Part shown: one piece after another, positions 34,413 through 41,708 of the stretch
How the letters are laid out: each line of letters begins with the position of its first letter
Numbering within the stretch: the first letter of the stretch is position 1
NCBI RefSeq assembly: GCF_003432035.1
Contig: NZ_QOHO01000067.1
Coordinates: 28,327 to 92,326, forward strand
Source of the DNA: Lacrimispora amygdalina
Lineage (GTDB): Bacteria > Bacillota > Clostridia > Lachnospirales > Lachnospiraceae
Direction: 5' to 3'
DNA: 64,000 nt
The notes under the pieces: model-generated
What the model saw: only the letters and a program-made list of their open reading frames with translations
The model's database searches: none
Told to the model about the DNA's origin: nothing
Made by a program: the position numbers and the translations under genes

Positions 34413-34877
34413 ACGAAACTGATTGCTGTTGGCAGCCGGCTGATGAAGGATGATGGAATTGGGCTTATCGTTGCACAAGAGCTGGAAAAACGGTTCCATG
34501 ATTCAGAACTGGAGATAACCTATGGAGAAACAGACAGTGAGGGGTGTTTTTATTCTCTGAATCCCGATGATTTTGTACTGATTTTAGATGCCATGACAAC
34601 CGGAGAACGGCCGGGTACTGTGAAAATATTTTCCTTAAATGAACTTATGGATCAGAGAGCGGATCTGTCCATGCAGCACGATATGAGTTTTCTGGATCTT
34701 ATGAAACTTTACAGATGTTCCATAAGAGGATACTTAATTGGGATTGAGGCTTCCCTGATTGTTCCAGGCCTTGAGCTAAGTCCTGCACTTTACAGGCAGT
34801 TTCCGGAAATTTGCAGAGAAACAGAAGATATAATAAGAGGTATTCTGTCAAAAGAAGCAAAGCGGAAAACAGAATGA
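34413..34877 (+). CDS. [NiFe]-hydrogenase maturation protease with apparent ACG start
   Basis: This protein of about 154 residues belongs to the HycI/HyaD/HupD endopeptidase family, which removes the C-terminal extension of the hydrogenase large subunit after nickel insertion. The N-terminal motif 'KLIAVGSRLMKDDGIG' has the conserved DDG(I/V)G nickel-sensing Asp. 'VLILDAM' supplies the second ligand region and 'LSMQHD' the His. The best-fitting start is ACG at 34413, 7 nt after AGGGGGG (34399-34405). The nearby ATG at 34406 is out of frame, and the first in-frame ATG (34443) would cut off the first beta-strand and half of the motif. Either ACG is used or the start codon has been lost by one T-to-C change. 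Confidence 0.8.
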   Translation, partial: TKLIAVGSRLMKDDGIGLIVAQELEKRFHDSELEITYGETDSEGCFYSLNPDDFVLILDAMTTGERPGTVKIFSLNELMDQRADLSMQHDMSFLDLMKLYRCSIRGYLIGIEASLIVPGLELSPALYRQFPEICRETEDIIRGILSKEAKRKTE

Positions 34878-35066
34878 ATCACCTTCTTGTACAAAAAACA
34901 TGGAAATCAGGCTTAAAAGGCAGGCCTGCACATATATTCTAACAGATAAGCGTCATCTGATCATAGTAATTTATATTTAAACCAGAAAGAGTAATGATGA
35001 TTTGGCGTTCCTTCAAAGATTTGCCGGTGAATTAGTAAATGTAAAAATTGGTAAGGAGGTTTCATT

Positions 35067-35741
35067 ATGGATATGGATTTGCTGATGACATATCTTGTGA
35101 GCAGTTTAAAGAGATTAAATACTGATGTAGAGAAACTTCGCTCTAATCAATACAACAGCGATGATATACTGGATCACTTAAGCAGTGAATTAATTATGCT
35201 GCAGAATCATGTCTATTATTTCGGACAGATGCAGGAGAAAGGTTTATTTGCCAGTCAGATGAACGGTCGGGCAGGTGGACTGACAGGAGGCCAAATGGGC
35301 CCAACAGGTGAAGGTCCAACGGGAGGCCCAACAAGTGCAGGTCCAACGGGAGGCCCAACCGGTGCGGGTCCAACGGGAGGCCCGACAGGTGCAGGTCCAA
35401 CAGGAGGCCCGACAGGTACAGGTCCAACAGGAGGCCCAACCGGCGGTGAAACAGGAGGAGCAACAGGCGCAGAGCAGCCTGGAGAAAGCCCGGAGCCAGA
35501 GCCCCTGACCTATTTTACACTGGAGCAGCTGTCACAATATGATGGAAGAAACGGTGCTCCGGCTTATGTTGCAGTCAATGGAGTTGTCTATAATGTAACC
35601 GATAACCGGTTATGGTCAGGAGGAAATCATTTCTGGGGACTGTCTGCAGGAAGGGATTTAAGCATAGAATTTGCATCCTGCCATCCGGGAGCAATGGTTT
35701 TAAGTGTGCTGCCGGTTGTTGGGTACCTCATTCAGGAATAG
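35067..35741 (+). CDS. Cytochrome b5-like heme-binding domain protein with GPTG repeats
   Basis: This 224-residue protein has three parts. A helical N-terminal part (residues 1-65) is followed by a low-complexity linker of GPTGGPTG repeats (about 75-140). The C-terminal cytochrome b5-like domain is at about 148-224. That domain shows 'FTLEQLSQYDGRNGAPAYVA', 'VNGVVYNVTDN', a Gly-Gly-x-His ('SGGNH') and 'CHPGAMVLSVLPVVG', the expected heme-ligand His regions. No signal peptide or membrane segment is seen. It has a strong AAGGAGG and lies 13 bp before the hydrogenase small-subunit start, so it is a probable electron-transfer partner of the hydrogenase; this is inference. Confidence 0.78.
   Translation: MDMDLLMTYLVSSLKRLNTDVEKLRSNQYNSDDILDHLSSELIMLQNHVYYFGQMQEKGLFASQMNGRAGGLTGGQMGPTGEGPTGGPTSAGPTGGPTGAGPTGGPTGAGPTGGPTGTGPTGGPTGGETGGATGAEQPGESPEPEPLTYFTLEQLSQYDGRNGAPAYVAVNGVVYNVTDNRLWSGGNHFWGLSAGRDLSIEFASCHPGAMVLSVLPVVGYLIQE
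35313..35447 (+). repeat. Five tandem 27-bp repeats encoding the GPTGGPTG linker
   Basis: Units begin at 35313, 35340, 35367, 35394 and 35421, each starting GGTCCAAC and encoding a 9-residue unit of the form GPTGGPT followed by two variable residues. The number of units is likely to vary between strains by slippage. Confidence 0.88.
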
Positions 35742-35754
35742 GGGGAGTGATAAT

Positions 35755-36651
35755 TTGAAGGGAGAACATGCATCATGTCCTTTTCAGGAGTATAAATTAA
35801 AGGAAACCACACATCTGGTATCCAGGGCAATGGAGGAAATCGGAAGCCGGAAGCTGGCAAAGCCTAATCTGGTATGGCTGGAGCTTAATGGATGCACGGG
35901 AAATACGATATCTCTGCTTGACGGTCAGAATCCGGATTTCCAGTATCTTATGACACAGATGACAAACTTTATTTACAGCAACAGTTTGATTGCATCTGAG
36001 GGCGCAGAAGCAATGGATCAGTTGTTCGATATAATTGGGGATGAGTATATACTGGCAGTAGAGGGGGCTGTATCCATGAAGGACAATGGATTATATCATA
36101 TTATTGGACGTCATGAGGGGAAAGAAGTGACGGGTCTGGAAGCTGCAGTCAGGCTGGGGGAACATGCCTCCCATATCATTGCAGTTGGAGACTGTGCATC
36201 TTACGGAGGGGTATCGGCAGCAAGACCGAATCCGGCAGACTGCACTGGAATTTCAGATGTTGTAAACCGGAAAGTGATTAAGCTGACGGGATGTCCCTGC
36301 CATCCGGACTGGCTAATGGGAACAGTGGCATATTTAATTCTTTACGGGGAACCGCCTCTGGACGATATGGACCGGCCTTTGATGTTCTATGGCATAACAA
36401 TTCATGACCGCTGCCCCAGAAGATCTTATTTTGACGAGGGTATATTTGCGACAAAGCTGGGAGAAGAGACTTGTATGTTCATGCTGGGGTGCAGGGGGCC
36501 TGTGACCCAGACGGACTGTCCCATCCGCAAATGGAACGGACACGTAAACTGGCCGATAGGAGATGACACTCCCTGTATCGGATGTGCTCAGTTTGGATTC
36601 CCGGATGCCATGGAGCCCTTTATCACTTATGATACCATGAGGGAGGAATAA
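35755..36651 (+). CDS. [NiFe]-hydrogenase small subunit
   Basis: This 298-residue iron-sulfur subunit carries electrons from the Ni-Fe site. Cluster motifs are 'ELNGCTGNT' (Cys47), 'VGDCASYGG', 'LTGCPCHPDW', 'HDRCPRRSYF', and 'LGCRGPVTQTDCP' with 'CIGCAQFGFPD'. The usual CxxC of the proximal cluster is changed: the second Cys position is Asn50. No twin-arginine signal and no C-terminal membrane helix are present, so the enzyme appears soluble and cytoplasmic. The start is TTG at 35755, 7 nt after GGGGGAG. The large subunit begins 2 bp after its stop, so translation is probably coupled. Confidence 0.92.
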   Translation: MKGEHASCPFQEYKLKETTHLVSRAMEEIGSRKLAKPNLVWLELNGCTGNTISLLDGQNPDFQYLMTQMTNFIYSNSLIASEGAEAMDQLFDIIGDEYILAVEGAVSMKDNGLYHIIGRHEGKEVTGLEAAVRLGEHASHIIAVGDCASYGGVSAARPNPADCTGISDVVNRKVIKLTGCPCHPDWLMGTVAYLILYGEPPLDDMDRPLMFYGITIHDRCPRRSYFDEGIFATKLGEETCMFMLGCRGPVTQTDCPIRKWNGHVNWPIGDDTPCIGCAQFGFPDAMEPFITYDTMREE

Positions 36652-36652
36652 T

Positions 36653-38029
36653 ATGGCGGAGACAATTATCATTAATCCAGTTACCAGGATCAACGGGTTT
36701 ATGGAAATAGAAGCAGTGGTGGGAAATAATGCTGTGACAGATGCCAGGACAAAAGGACTGATGTTTCGCGGATTTGAAAAGATGCTGGCAGGCAGAAGTC
36801 CGTTGGATGCAGTGTATTTTACGCAGCGTATCTGTGGAATCTGCTCCACAGCCCATTCTATGGCTGCCTCTTTAGCCCTGGAAGATGCCCTTGGGATTGT
36901 ACCGTCAGAGCAGGGAAGGTATCTGAGGGATCTGCTTCATGCCTGTGAATTTCTGCAGAATCATCTAAGGCATCTTTACCAGTATACTCTTCCGGACTAT
37001 GTAAAACTGCCGGAGGGTTATCCTCTCTTTAAAACAGATCACAACGATTACAGGCTGCCCAAAGAGGTTAATACACGCCTGGTAAATGATTATTTTGAAT
37101 CCCTGGAATACAGCAGGAATGCACATAAGATGTTAGCCATTCTGGGAGGAAAGGCACCTCACAATCATGGAGTATTTATAGGCGGAATCACGTCACCTGT
37201 TACGGTTGATATGATTATTGCCATAAAATCAATTTTATTCGGGATTGAACAGTTTATAACGGAAAAAATGCTGCCGGATGTGTATGAAATTGCCGCTTAT
37301 TATCCGGAATATTATCATTTTGGAGGCGGTTATGGTAATCTTTTAACCTATGGCTGTTTTGATCATTATAAAGAGCTTGGGACTTTATATGTAGCTCCAT
37401 ATATCTTTACTAATGAACAGTACTCCCGTTTTGATCCGGCTCTTATCGTCCAGTCAGATGAATATGCGTGGTTTAATGAAGCGGATGAACCGGACAGGAA
37501 TAAGCCAGACGCCTATTCCTGGATCAGAGCTCCCAGATACAACGGAATGCCTTTTGAGGTTGGACCGTTAGCAAGACAATGGCTGTCTGGAGAGTACAGA
37601 CGTGGGATATCTGTTATGGACAGAACCATTGCCAGGGTTCTGGAAGCAAAGAAAATCACACAGATTATGAATACTCTTTTGGAAAATCTCATTCCCGATG
37701 TGCCGATGCAGCAGGAATATACAGTACCGGAACAGGCTTATGGAACAGGTCTGATTGATACAACCCGCGGAGCACTTGGCCACTGGCTGACGATTGAAGA
37801 CAAGAAAATCCTGTTCTACCAGATTATTACGCCTTCTGCCTGGAACCTATCCACTCAGACAGGACAAAGAAAGGGAACAGCAGAACAGGCACTTTTGGGT
37901 GCCCCGGTGAAAGATGAGAGTATGCCGGTGGAGATAGGGAGAATCATAAGATCCTTTGATCCCTGCGTATCCTGTGCCACTCACGTATTCGTTCCGGGAA
38001 AATGGGATAAAATTATTCAGGTTGTTTAA
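36653..38029 (+). CDS. [NiFe]-hydrogenase large subunit
   Basis: This 458-residue catalytic subunit binds the Ni-Fe(CN)2CO centre. All four nickel-ligating cysteines are present: Cys61 and Cys64 in 'RICGIC', and Cys438 and Cys441 in 'DPCVSCATH'. Cleavage is expected after His444, leaving a 14-residue C-terminal extension to be removed by the maturation protease encoded upstream. Accessory maturation genes (hypA-F) are not in the window and must be elsewhere if the enzyme is active. It would oxidise or evolve H2. With cytoplasmic subunits and a b5-type partner, H2 oxidation feeding a heme protein is one possibility; the direction is not shown by sequence. Confidence 0.94.
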   Translation: MAETIIINPVTRINGFMEIEAVVGNNAVTDARTKGLMFRGFEKMLAGRSPLDAVYFTQRICGICSTAHSMAASLALEDALGIVPSEQGRYLRDLLHACEFLQNHLRHLYQYTLPDYVKLPEGYPLFKTDHNDYRLPKEVNTRLVNDYFESLEYSRNAHKMLAILGGKAPHNHGVFIGGITSPVTVDMIIAIKSILFGIEQFITEKMLPDVYEIAAYYPEYYHFGGGYGNLLTYGCFDHYKELGTLYVAPYIFTNEQYSRFDPALIVQSDEYAWFNEADEPDRNKPDAYSWIRAPRYNGMPFEVGPLARQWLSGEYRRGISVMDRTIARVLEAKKITQIMNTLLENLIPDVPMQQEYTVPEQAYGTGLIDTTRGALGHWLTIEDKKILFYQIITPSAWNLSTQTGQRKGTAEQALLGAPVKDESMPVEIGRIIRSFDPCVSCATHVFVPGKWDKIIQVV

Positions 38030-38201
38030 ATGTCTGGGTACTTTCTGCTTTAATTGCGTTTAACAGCGCTTTTTTCTGGTCGTTTGGGCAGTGAAGCAGG
38101 CGGACTGTCTGCATAAGTACCTGATTATGAATGACGGCTGCCCTTCTGCCAAGTTCTTTTTTATCTTCCTCCGTCTGGGGATTATATACGATCATATTCA
38201 T
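38013..38201 (-). CDS. Small protein, candidate recombination directionality factor
   Basis: This 62-residue acidic/basic helical protein is encoded on the opposite strand, directly beside and divergent from the recombinase gene. Its end overlaps the hydrogenase large-subunit stop by 17 bp. It has no family that I can name. Position, size and a sigma-E-like promoter make it a candidate for the small factor that turns an integrating serine recombinase toward excision; C. difficile skin encodes such a factor. A weak AAGG lies 8 nt before the ATG at 38201, and an alternative ATG is at 38195. The function is a hypothesis and the gene itself is moderately supported. Confidence 0.5.
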   Translation of the reverse strand: MNMIVYNPQTEEDKKELGRRAAVIHNQVLMQTVRLLHCPNDQKKALLNAIKAESTQTFKQPE

Positions 38202-38232
38202 AGAGAATGCCTTACAATTCAGGGTTTATATA

Positions 38233-38260
38233 TTTGTATGTTATTGTGCGTGTCCCGTAT
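38233..38260 (-). promoter_or_regulatory. Sigma-E-like promoter of the small divergent gene
   Basis: On the minus strand, ATA (38260-38258) and CATACAAA (38240-38233) are separated by 17 bp. This closely follows the sigma-E consensus of ATA, 16-18 bp, CATACAnT. The predicted start is about 25 nt upstream of the ATG. Confidence 0.5.
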
Positions 38261-38302
38261 GTTTGAGGACTCGCTTTCCATGAGAAAACAAGGAGGATTT
38301 GT

Positions 38303-39976
38303 GTGGTGGAAGACAGAAATCAACCATTTGCCATATATTCCAGAAAATCCAAATTTACCGGCAAAGGAGAAAGCATCGGAAATCAGATTGAACTTTGCAG
38401 ACAATATATCACGGCCCATTACGGGGAAAGCATAGCGGACAGTGCCATGATTTTTGAAGATGAGGGCTTTTCCGGAGGAAATTTAGAGCGTCCCCAGTTT
38501 CAGCAAATGATGAAAGAGGCGAAGAAAAAGAACATCTCAGCCATTGTGTGCTATCGCCTTGACCGGATCAGCCGTAATATTGGTGATTTTGCTAACCTGA
38601 TCGGTGAACTGAATCATCTGGATATTTCATTTATTTCAATTAAAGAGCAGTTTGATACATCGTCGCCCATGGGAAGGGCCATGATGTATATTGCTTCCGT
38701 ATTTTCCCAGCTGGAGAGGGAAACCATTGCAGAACGGATCAGGGATAATATGCATGAACTCTCTAAAAGCGGAAGGTGGCTTGGCGGAAACACTCCGACC
38801 GGTTATAAGTCTGAACGGGTGACATCGGTTACCATTGACGGAAAACAGAAAAAGGCATATAAGCTGAAACGGATTCCGGAAGAGGCGAAGCTGGTAAAAC
38901 GGATATATGAGAAGTTTTGGGAGACCGGTTCCCTCACACAGACAGAGACCTATCTCATACAGAATGGATACAAAACAAAACAGGGACGGTTATTCAGCCG
39001 TTTTGCAATTAAGGGGATTCTTACAAATCCGGTATATATGATTGCAGATCAGGAAGCTTATGAATATCTGAAGGAGAAAAAAGTGGAACTTTTTGCAGAC
39101 CGGTCTGATTTTAAGGGCATCCATGGTGTTATTGCATATAACCGGACCTTACAAAAGCAGGGAAAAGCCCATGAGATGAAAGATATGGAAGAATGGATTG
39201 TGTCAATCGGTAAACATGAGGGATTGATCCCGGGAGCGCAGTGGGTCAGCGTCCAGCGTCAGCTGGAACGGAATCGATCAAAAAATTACCGCAGGCCCAG
39301 AAGTAATGTGGCACTTCTTTCCGGTATTCTTATCTGCGGAGCATGTCATGATTATATGCGTCCAAAGCTTTCCGGCAGGTATAATGACAGAGGGGAACAG
39401 ATCTATTCCTATCTCTGTTCCATGAAAGAAAAAAGTCGCATGAAATGCTGTGCAATGAAGAACGCAAATGGAAATCTCCTGGACAGCATGGTAATTGAGG
39501 AATTAAAAAAAATTTCGGAAGATAAGAAGGAATTTGCCAGACAACTGGAGGAGGGAAGAAAACAGCTTCAGGAAGAAAAGCAGGATTATGAGATGGATTT
39601 AAGCCGTTTGGAAGAGGAACTTTTACAGACAGGGAAAGAGATTGAAGGTCTTGTCGCCTCTTTAAAGACTGCCGGCGGAACGGCGGCCGGGGATTACATT
39701 GTCAGACAGATCGAAAAACTGCATAAAAGGAAAGAACAAATTTTGTTTCAGATAGAAACGTGTAAGGAAACCGCCATGGGTAAGGAACTGACTGCCCTTG
39801 AATTTGATCTGCAAAAAGAAATGCTTTCCACGTTTGAAAAGACTGTGGATCGAATGGATGTAGAACAGAAACGGGCGGCCATACGGATATTGGTGAAACA
39901 GGTTGTCTGGGATGGAGAAAACGTTCATCTTTACCTCTTCGGTTCCAGGGAGCCGTCCTGTGACTCTAGCAAATGA
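38303..39976 (+). CDS. Large serine recombinase of the skin-like element
   Basis: This 557-residue site-specific recombinase has an N-terminal resolvase catalytic domain with Arg14 and nucleophile Ser16 in 'YSRKS', plus 'YRLDRISRN' and 'SQLERETIAERI'. A recombinase domain follows (about 160-280). A zinc-ribbon ('ICGACH' and later 'CCAMKNANG') comes next, then a coiled-coil (about 400-450) and a C-terminal tail. This is the architecture of SpoIVCA and the C. difficile skin recombinase. It starts with GTG 38303, 6 nt after AAGGAGG. The TGA stop lies inside the right 11-bp repeat, so excision leaves the gene intact on the circle. Confidence 0.95.
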   Translation: MVEDRNQPFAIYSRKSKFTGKGESIGNQIELCRQYITAHYGESIADSAMIFEDEGFSGGNLERPQFQQMMKEAKKKNISAIVCYRLDRISRNIGDFANLIGELNHLDISFISIKEQFDTSSPMGRAMMYIASVFSQLERETIAERIRDNMHELSKSGRWLGGNTPTGYKSERVTSVTIDGKQKKAYKLKRIPEEAKLVKRIYEKFWETGSLTQTETYLIQNGYKTKQGRLFSRFAIKGILTNPVYMIADQEAYEYLKEKKVELFADRSDFKGIHGVIAYNRTLQKQGKAHEMKDMEEWIVSIGKHEGLIPGAQWVSVQRQLERNRSKNYRRPRSNVALLSGILICGACHDYMRPKLSGRYNDRGEQIYSYLCSMKEKSRMKCCAMKNANGNLLDSMVIEELKKISEDKKEFARQLEEGRKQLQEEKQDYEMDLSRLEEELLQTGKEIEGLVASLKTAGGTAAGDYIVRQIEKLHKRKEQILFQIETCKETAMGKELTALEFDLQKEMLSTFEKTVDRMDVEQKRAAIRILVKQVVWDGENVHLYLFGSREPSCDSSK

Positions 39977-39982
39977 GATCCT
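39972..39982 (+). repeat. Right attachment-site core (attR) of the skin-like element
   Basis: This second copy of AATGAGATCCT is followed directly by the sigK sequence encoding Met-Leu-Leu-Arg. It contains the recombinase stop codon TGA (39974-39976). Confidence 0.92.
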
Positions 39983-40340
39983 GATGCTCCTTCGTGCGAA
40001 TAAAAAATATTCAAAAGAGGTTTCTTTATATGAACCCATCGGTGTAGACAAGGATGGAGAAACAGTGAGCCTTCTTGATGTGATCGAAATGGAGAATAAG
40101 GAAACGTTGGAGACCATCATACTAAAGCAGGATATCAAGGAACTTTATGAGGTTTTTGATTCCTGTTTAAAGGACAACGAAAAGACGATCATCGGCATGC
40201 GCTATGGACTTCATGGCGGCAGGGAATACACACAGAGGGAGATCGCAGATCTCATGGGGATTTCGAGATCCTATGTATCAAGACTTGAAAAAAAAGCACT
40301 GGAACGGCTTAGAACAGAATTGAAAAGAAATGGGATATAA
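39983..40340 (+). CDS. sigK: SigK, C-terminal half
   Basis: This sequence encodes the remaining 118 or so residues of SigK: 'RANKKYSKEVSLYEPIG' (regions 2.4-3), then region 4 with the helix-turn-helix 'TQREIADLMGISRSYVSRLE'. It has no ribosome site or plausible start of its own, since the upstream frame lies inside the recombinase gene. It is therefore expressed only after excision joins it to 32624-32898. The joined product has 210 residues and a standard terminal 'LRTELKR' helix. Signal peptidase and YtaF-like genes follow. Confidence 0.93.
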
Positions 40341-40344
40341 AAAG

Positions 40345-40373
40345 TTGATTCCTCTTTCTTCATTTGATACAAT
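40345..40373 (+). promoter_or_regulatory. Promoter of the signal peptidase gene
   Basis: TTGATT (40345-40350) and TACAAT (40368-40373) have 17-bp spacing, just after the end of sigK. Confidence 0.6.
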
Positions 40374-40399
40374 AATAAAAAACAGTCGAAGGAAAAAAC

Positions 40400-40966
40400 A
40401 TGAGTGTAAAAAAGAACAAAGAAGTGGAAGAGCCTCTAAGCTGGAAGAGGGAGCTGTTTGAATGGCTGAAGATTATTGTCATTGCAGCAGTGATTGCATT
40501 TTTTATTAATACGTTTCTTATTGCCAACAGTAAGGTGCCAAGCGGGTCCATGGAGACAACGATCATGACAGGGGACCGGCTCATCGGTTCAAGACTGGCT
40601 TACCGCTTTAAGGAAGAACCAAAAAGGGGAGACGTGATTATATTTGACCACATGACTGGTCCTGGAAATGAAGAGATTCATCTGGTTAAACGGATCATCG
40701 GCCTTCCGGGGGAAACAGTTGACATTAAGGATAATCATGTCTATATAAATCAGTCCAAGACTCCTCTTGAGGAACCGTATTTAAAGGAACCCATGGAATC
40801 AGAGGATTATCATTTCAACGTCCCGGACGGATGCTATCTGATGCTGGGAGATAACCGGAATAATTCCGCTGATGCCAGATACTGGAGTGACCCTTATGTA
40901 CCGGAGGATAAAATACTGGCAAAGGTTTTGTTCCGCTATTATCCCGGAATTAAAAAAATCAGTTAG
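40400..40966 (+). CDS. lepB: Signal peptidase I
   Basis: This 188-residue type I signal peptidase has one N-terminal membrane helix (about residues 23-42). The catalytic dyad is Ser50 in 'VPSGSMETT' and Lys97 in 'VKRIIGLPGE'. 'GDNRNNSADARYW' forms the conserved box E. It cleaves Sec signal peptides at the outer face of the membrane. The length is typical of the short Gram-positive form. It has its own promoter and is followed by a separate YtaF-like gene. Confidence 0.95.
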   Translation: MSVKKNKEVEEPLSWKRELFEWLKIIVIAAVIAFFINTFLIANSKVPSGSMETTIMTGDRLIGSRLAYRFKEEPKRGDVIIFDHMTGPGNEEIHLVKRIIGLPGETVDIKDNHVYINQSKTPLEEPYLKEPMESEDYHFNVPDGCYLMLGDNRNNSADARYWSDPYVPEDKILAKVLFRYYPGIKKIS

Positions 40967-41032
40967 CGGGTTTCAGGTGCCAAAGCAATTGCCTGTGAAT
41001 ATATTAAAATAAAAAGGGTAGTTCGATGAAAT

Positions 41033-41653
41033 ATGCGTAATATTTTCATTCTGGTTCTGGCGCTGAGTACGGATACGTTTGTTGCCAGTATTGCTTATGG
41101 TGCAAACCGGGTAGGCATTTCATGGATAAAGATAATTGCAGCGAATGTAATCTGCAGCGGATGTCTGGGGGCAGCGCTGTTATTCGGCAATGTGATTGAT
41201 AATTTTGTGCCGGAAGCATTCGCAAAGGGAGCAGGCTTCTCCTGTTTATTCTTTTTGGGAGTGATGAAGCTGCTGGACTATACCATTAAAAAATACATCA
41301 ATCGTCATGTCCATATTCATAAAGATCTGACTTTTTCCGTATCAGGGCTTAGTATAATTATTAATATATACGGAAACCCTATGGCGGCTGACTGGGATGA
41401 ATCAAAAACGCTGTCATGGAAAGAATCGGTTATGTTTTCATTTGCAATGTCCATTGACAGCCTGGTGGCGGGCGCCCTGTCCGGTTTTTTAATGATCAAT
41501 CCGGGGTTTGCAGCACTGGCAGCTCTTTTAGTAGGAATTGCCGTGATGTATGCCGGACTTTTCCTGGGGAAACGGCTTGCTGCACTAAAAGGATGGGATC
41601 TGTCCTGGCTCAGCGGAGTTCTGTTTCTGTTTCTTGCTTTTAGTAAACTTTAA
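41033..41653 (+). CDS. ytaF: Sporulation membrane protein YtaF (MntP-like fold)
   Basis: This 206-residue protein has about six transmembrane helices and the YtaF/MntP pattern. Repeated 'LALSTDTFVASIAYG' and 'FAMSIDSLVAGALSG' segments carry a membrane-embedded Asp, typical of small cation exporters. YtaF is linked to sporulation in Bacillus by family annotation; the transported ion is not known here. The in-frame codon two before the ATG is a stop, so 41033 is the only start, though its ribosome site is weak and it overlaps a four-codon ATG reading frame at 41026. Confidence 0.8.
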   Translation: MRNIFILVLALSTDTFVASIAYGANRVGISWIKIIAANVICSGCLGAALLFGNVIDNFVPEAFAKGAGFSCLFFLGVMKLLDYTIKKYINRHVHIHKDLTFSVSGLSIIINIYGNPMAADWDESKTLSWKESVMFSFAMSIDSLVAGALSGFLMINPGFAALAALLVGIAVMYAGLFLGKRLAALKGWDLSWLSGVLFLFLAFSKL

Positions 41654-41658
41654 AAAGA

Positions 41659-41687
41659 TTGACATTTACCCAATACTTTGCTATACT
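41659..41687 (+). promoter_or_regulatory. Promoter of the PTS antiterminator operon
   Basis: TTGACA (41659-41664) and TATACT (41682-41687) have 17-bp spacing, a strong housekeeping promoter directly before the RAT element. Confidence 0.82.
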
Positions 41688-41708
41688 TAAAATAAGTGAA
41701 TAGTAATC

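Larger units (their letters stand above)
32888..39982 (+). mobile_element. Skin-type sigK-intervening element with hydrogenase cargo
   Basis: A 7,084-bp segment lies between two copies of AATGAGATCCT and splits sigK in the same reading-frame position. The right end carries a large serine recombinase whose stop codon lies inside the right repeat. Cargo in order: GH27-like glycosidase, hydrogenase maturation protease, cytochrome-b5-domain protein, [NiFe]-hydrogenase small and large subunits, and a small divergent gene. No phage structural, replication or lysis genes were found, unlike the B. subtilis and C. difficile skin elements, which derive from phages. Excision is expected only in the mother cell during sporulation; that timing is inferred from known skin elements. 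Confidence 0.93.

Noticed and set aside
34406..34453. ATG at 34406 as start of the hydrogenase protease
   Set aside because: It reads in a different frame and stops after 15 codons; it abuts the G-rich ribosome site.
34878..35066. Promoter for the cytochrome-b5/hydrogenase genes
   Set aside because: A-T rich hexamers such as TTATAT are present, but no -35/-10 pair with good spacing was convincing, so none is listed.
35313..35447. CRISPR-like repeats
   Set aside because: The 27-bp units are directly adjacent without spacers and are translated in frame as a protein linker.
38091..38435. 114-codon frame on the plus strand upstream of the recombinase
   Set aside because: It overlaps the divergent 62-codon gene and the recombinase start, with no ribosome site or recognisable family.
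32888..39982. Prophage
   Set aside because: No capsid, tail, portal, terminase, lysis or replication genes were seen; only a recombinase and metabolic cargo.
39903..40340. Independent sigma-like gene starting at 39903
   Set aside because: The first 27 codons are an out-of-frame reading of the recombinase gene, with no ribosome site; the real coding part starts at the repeat.
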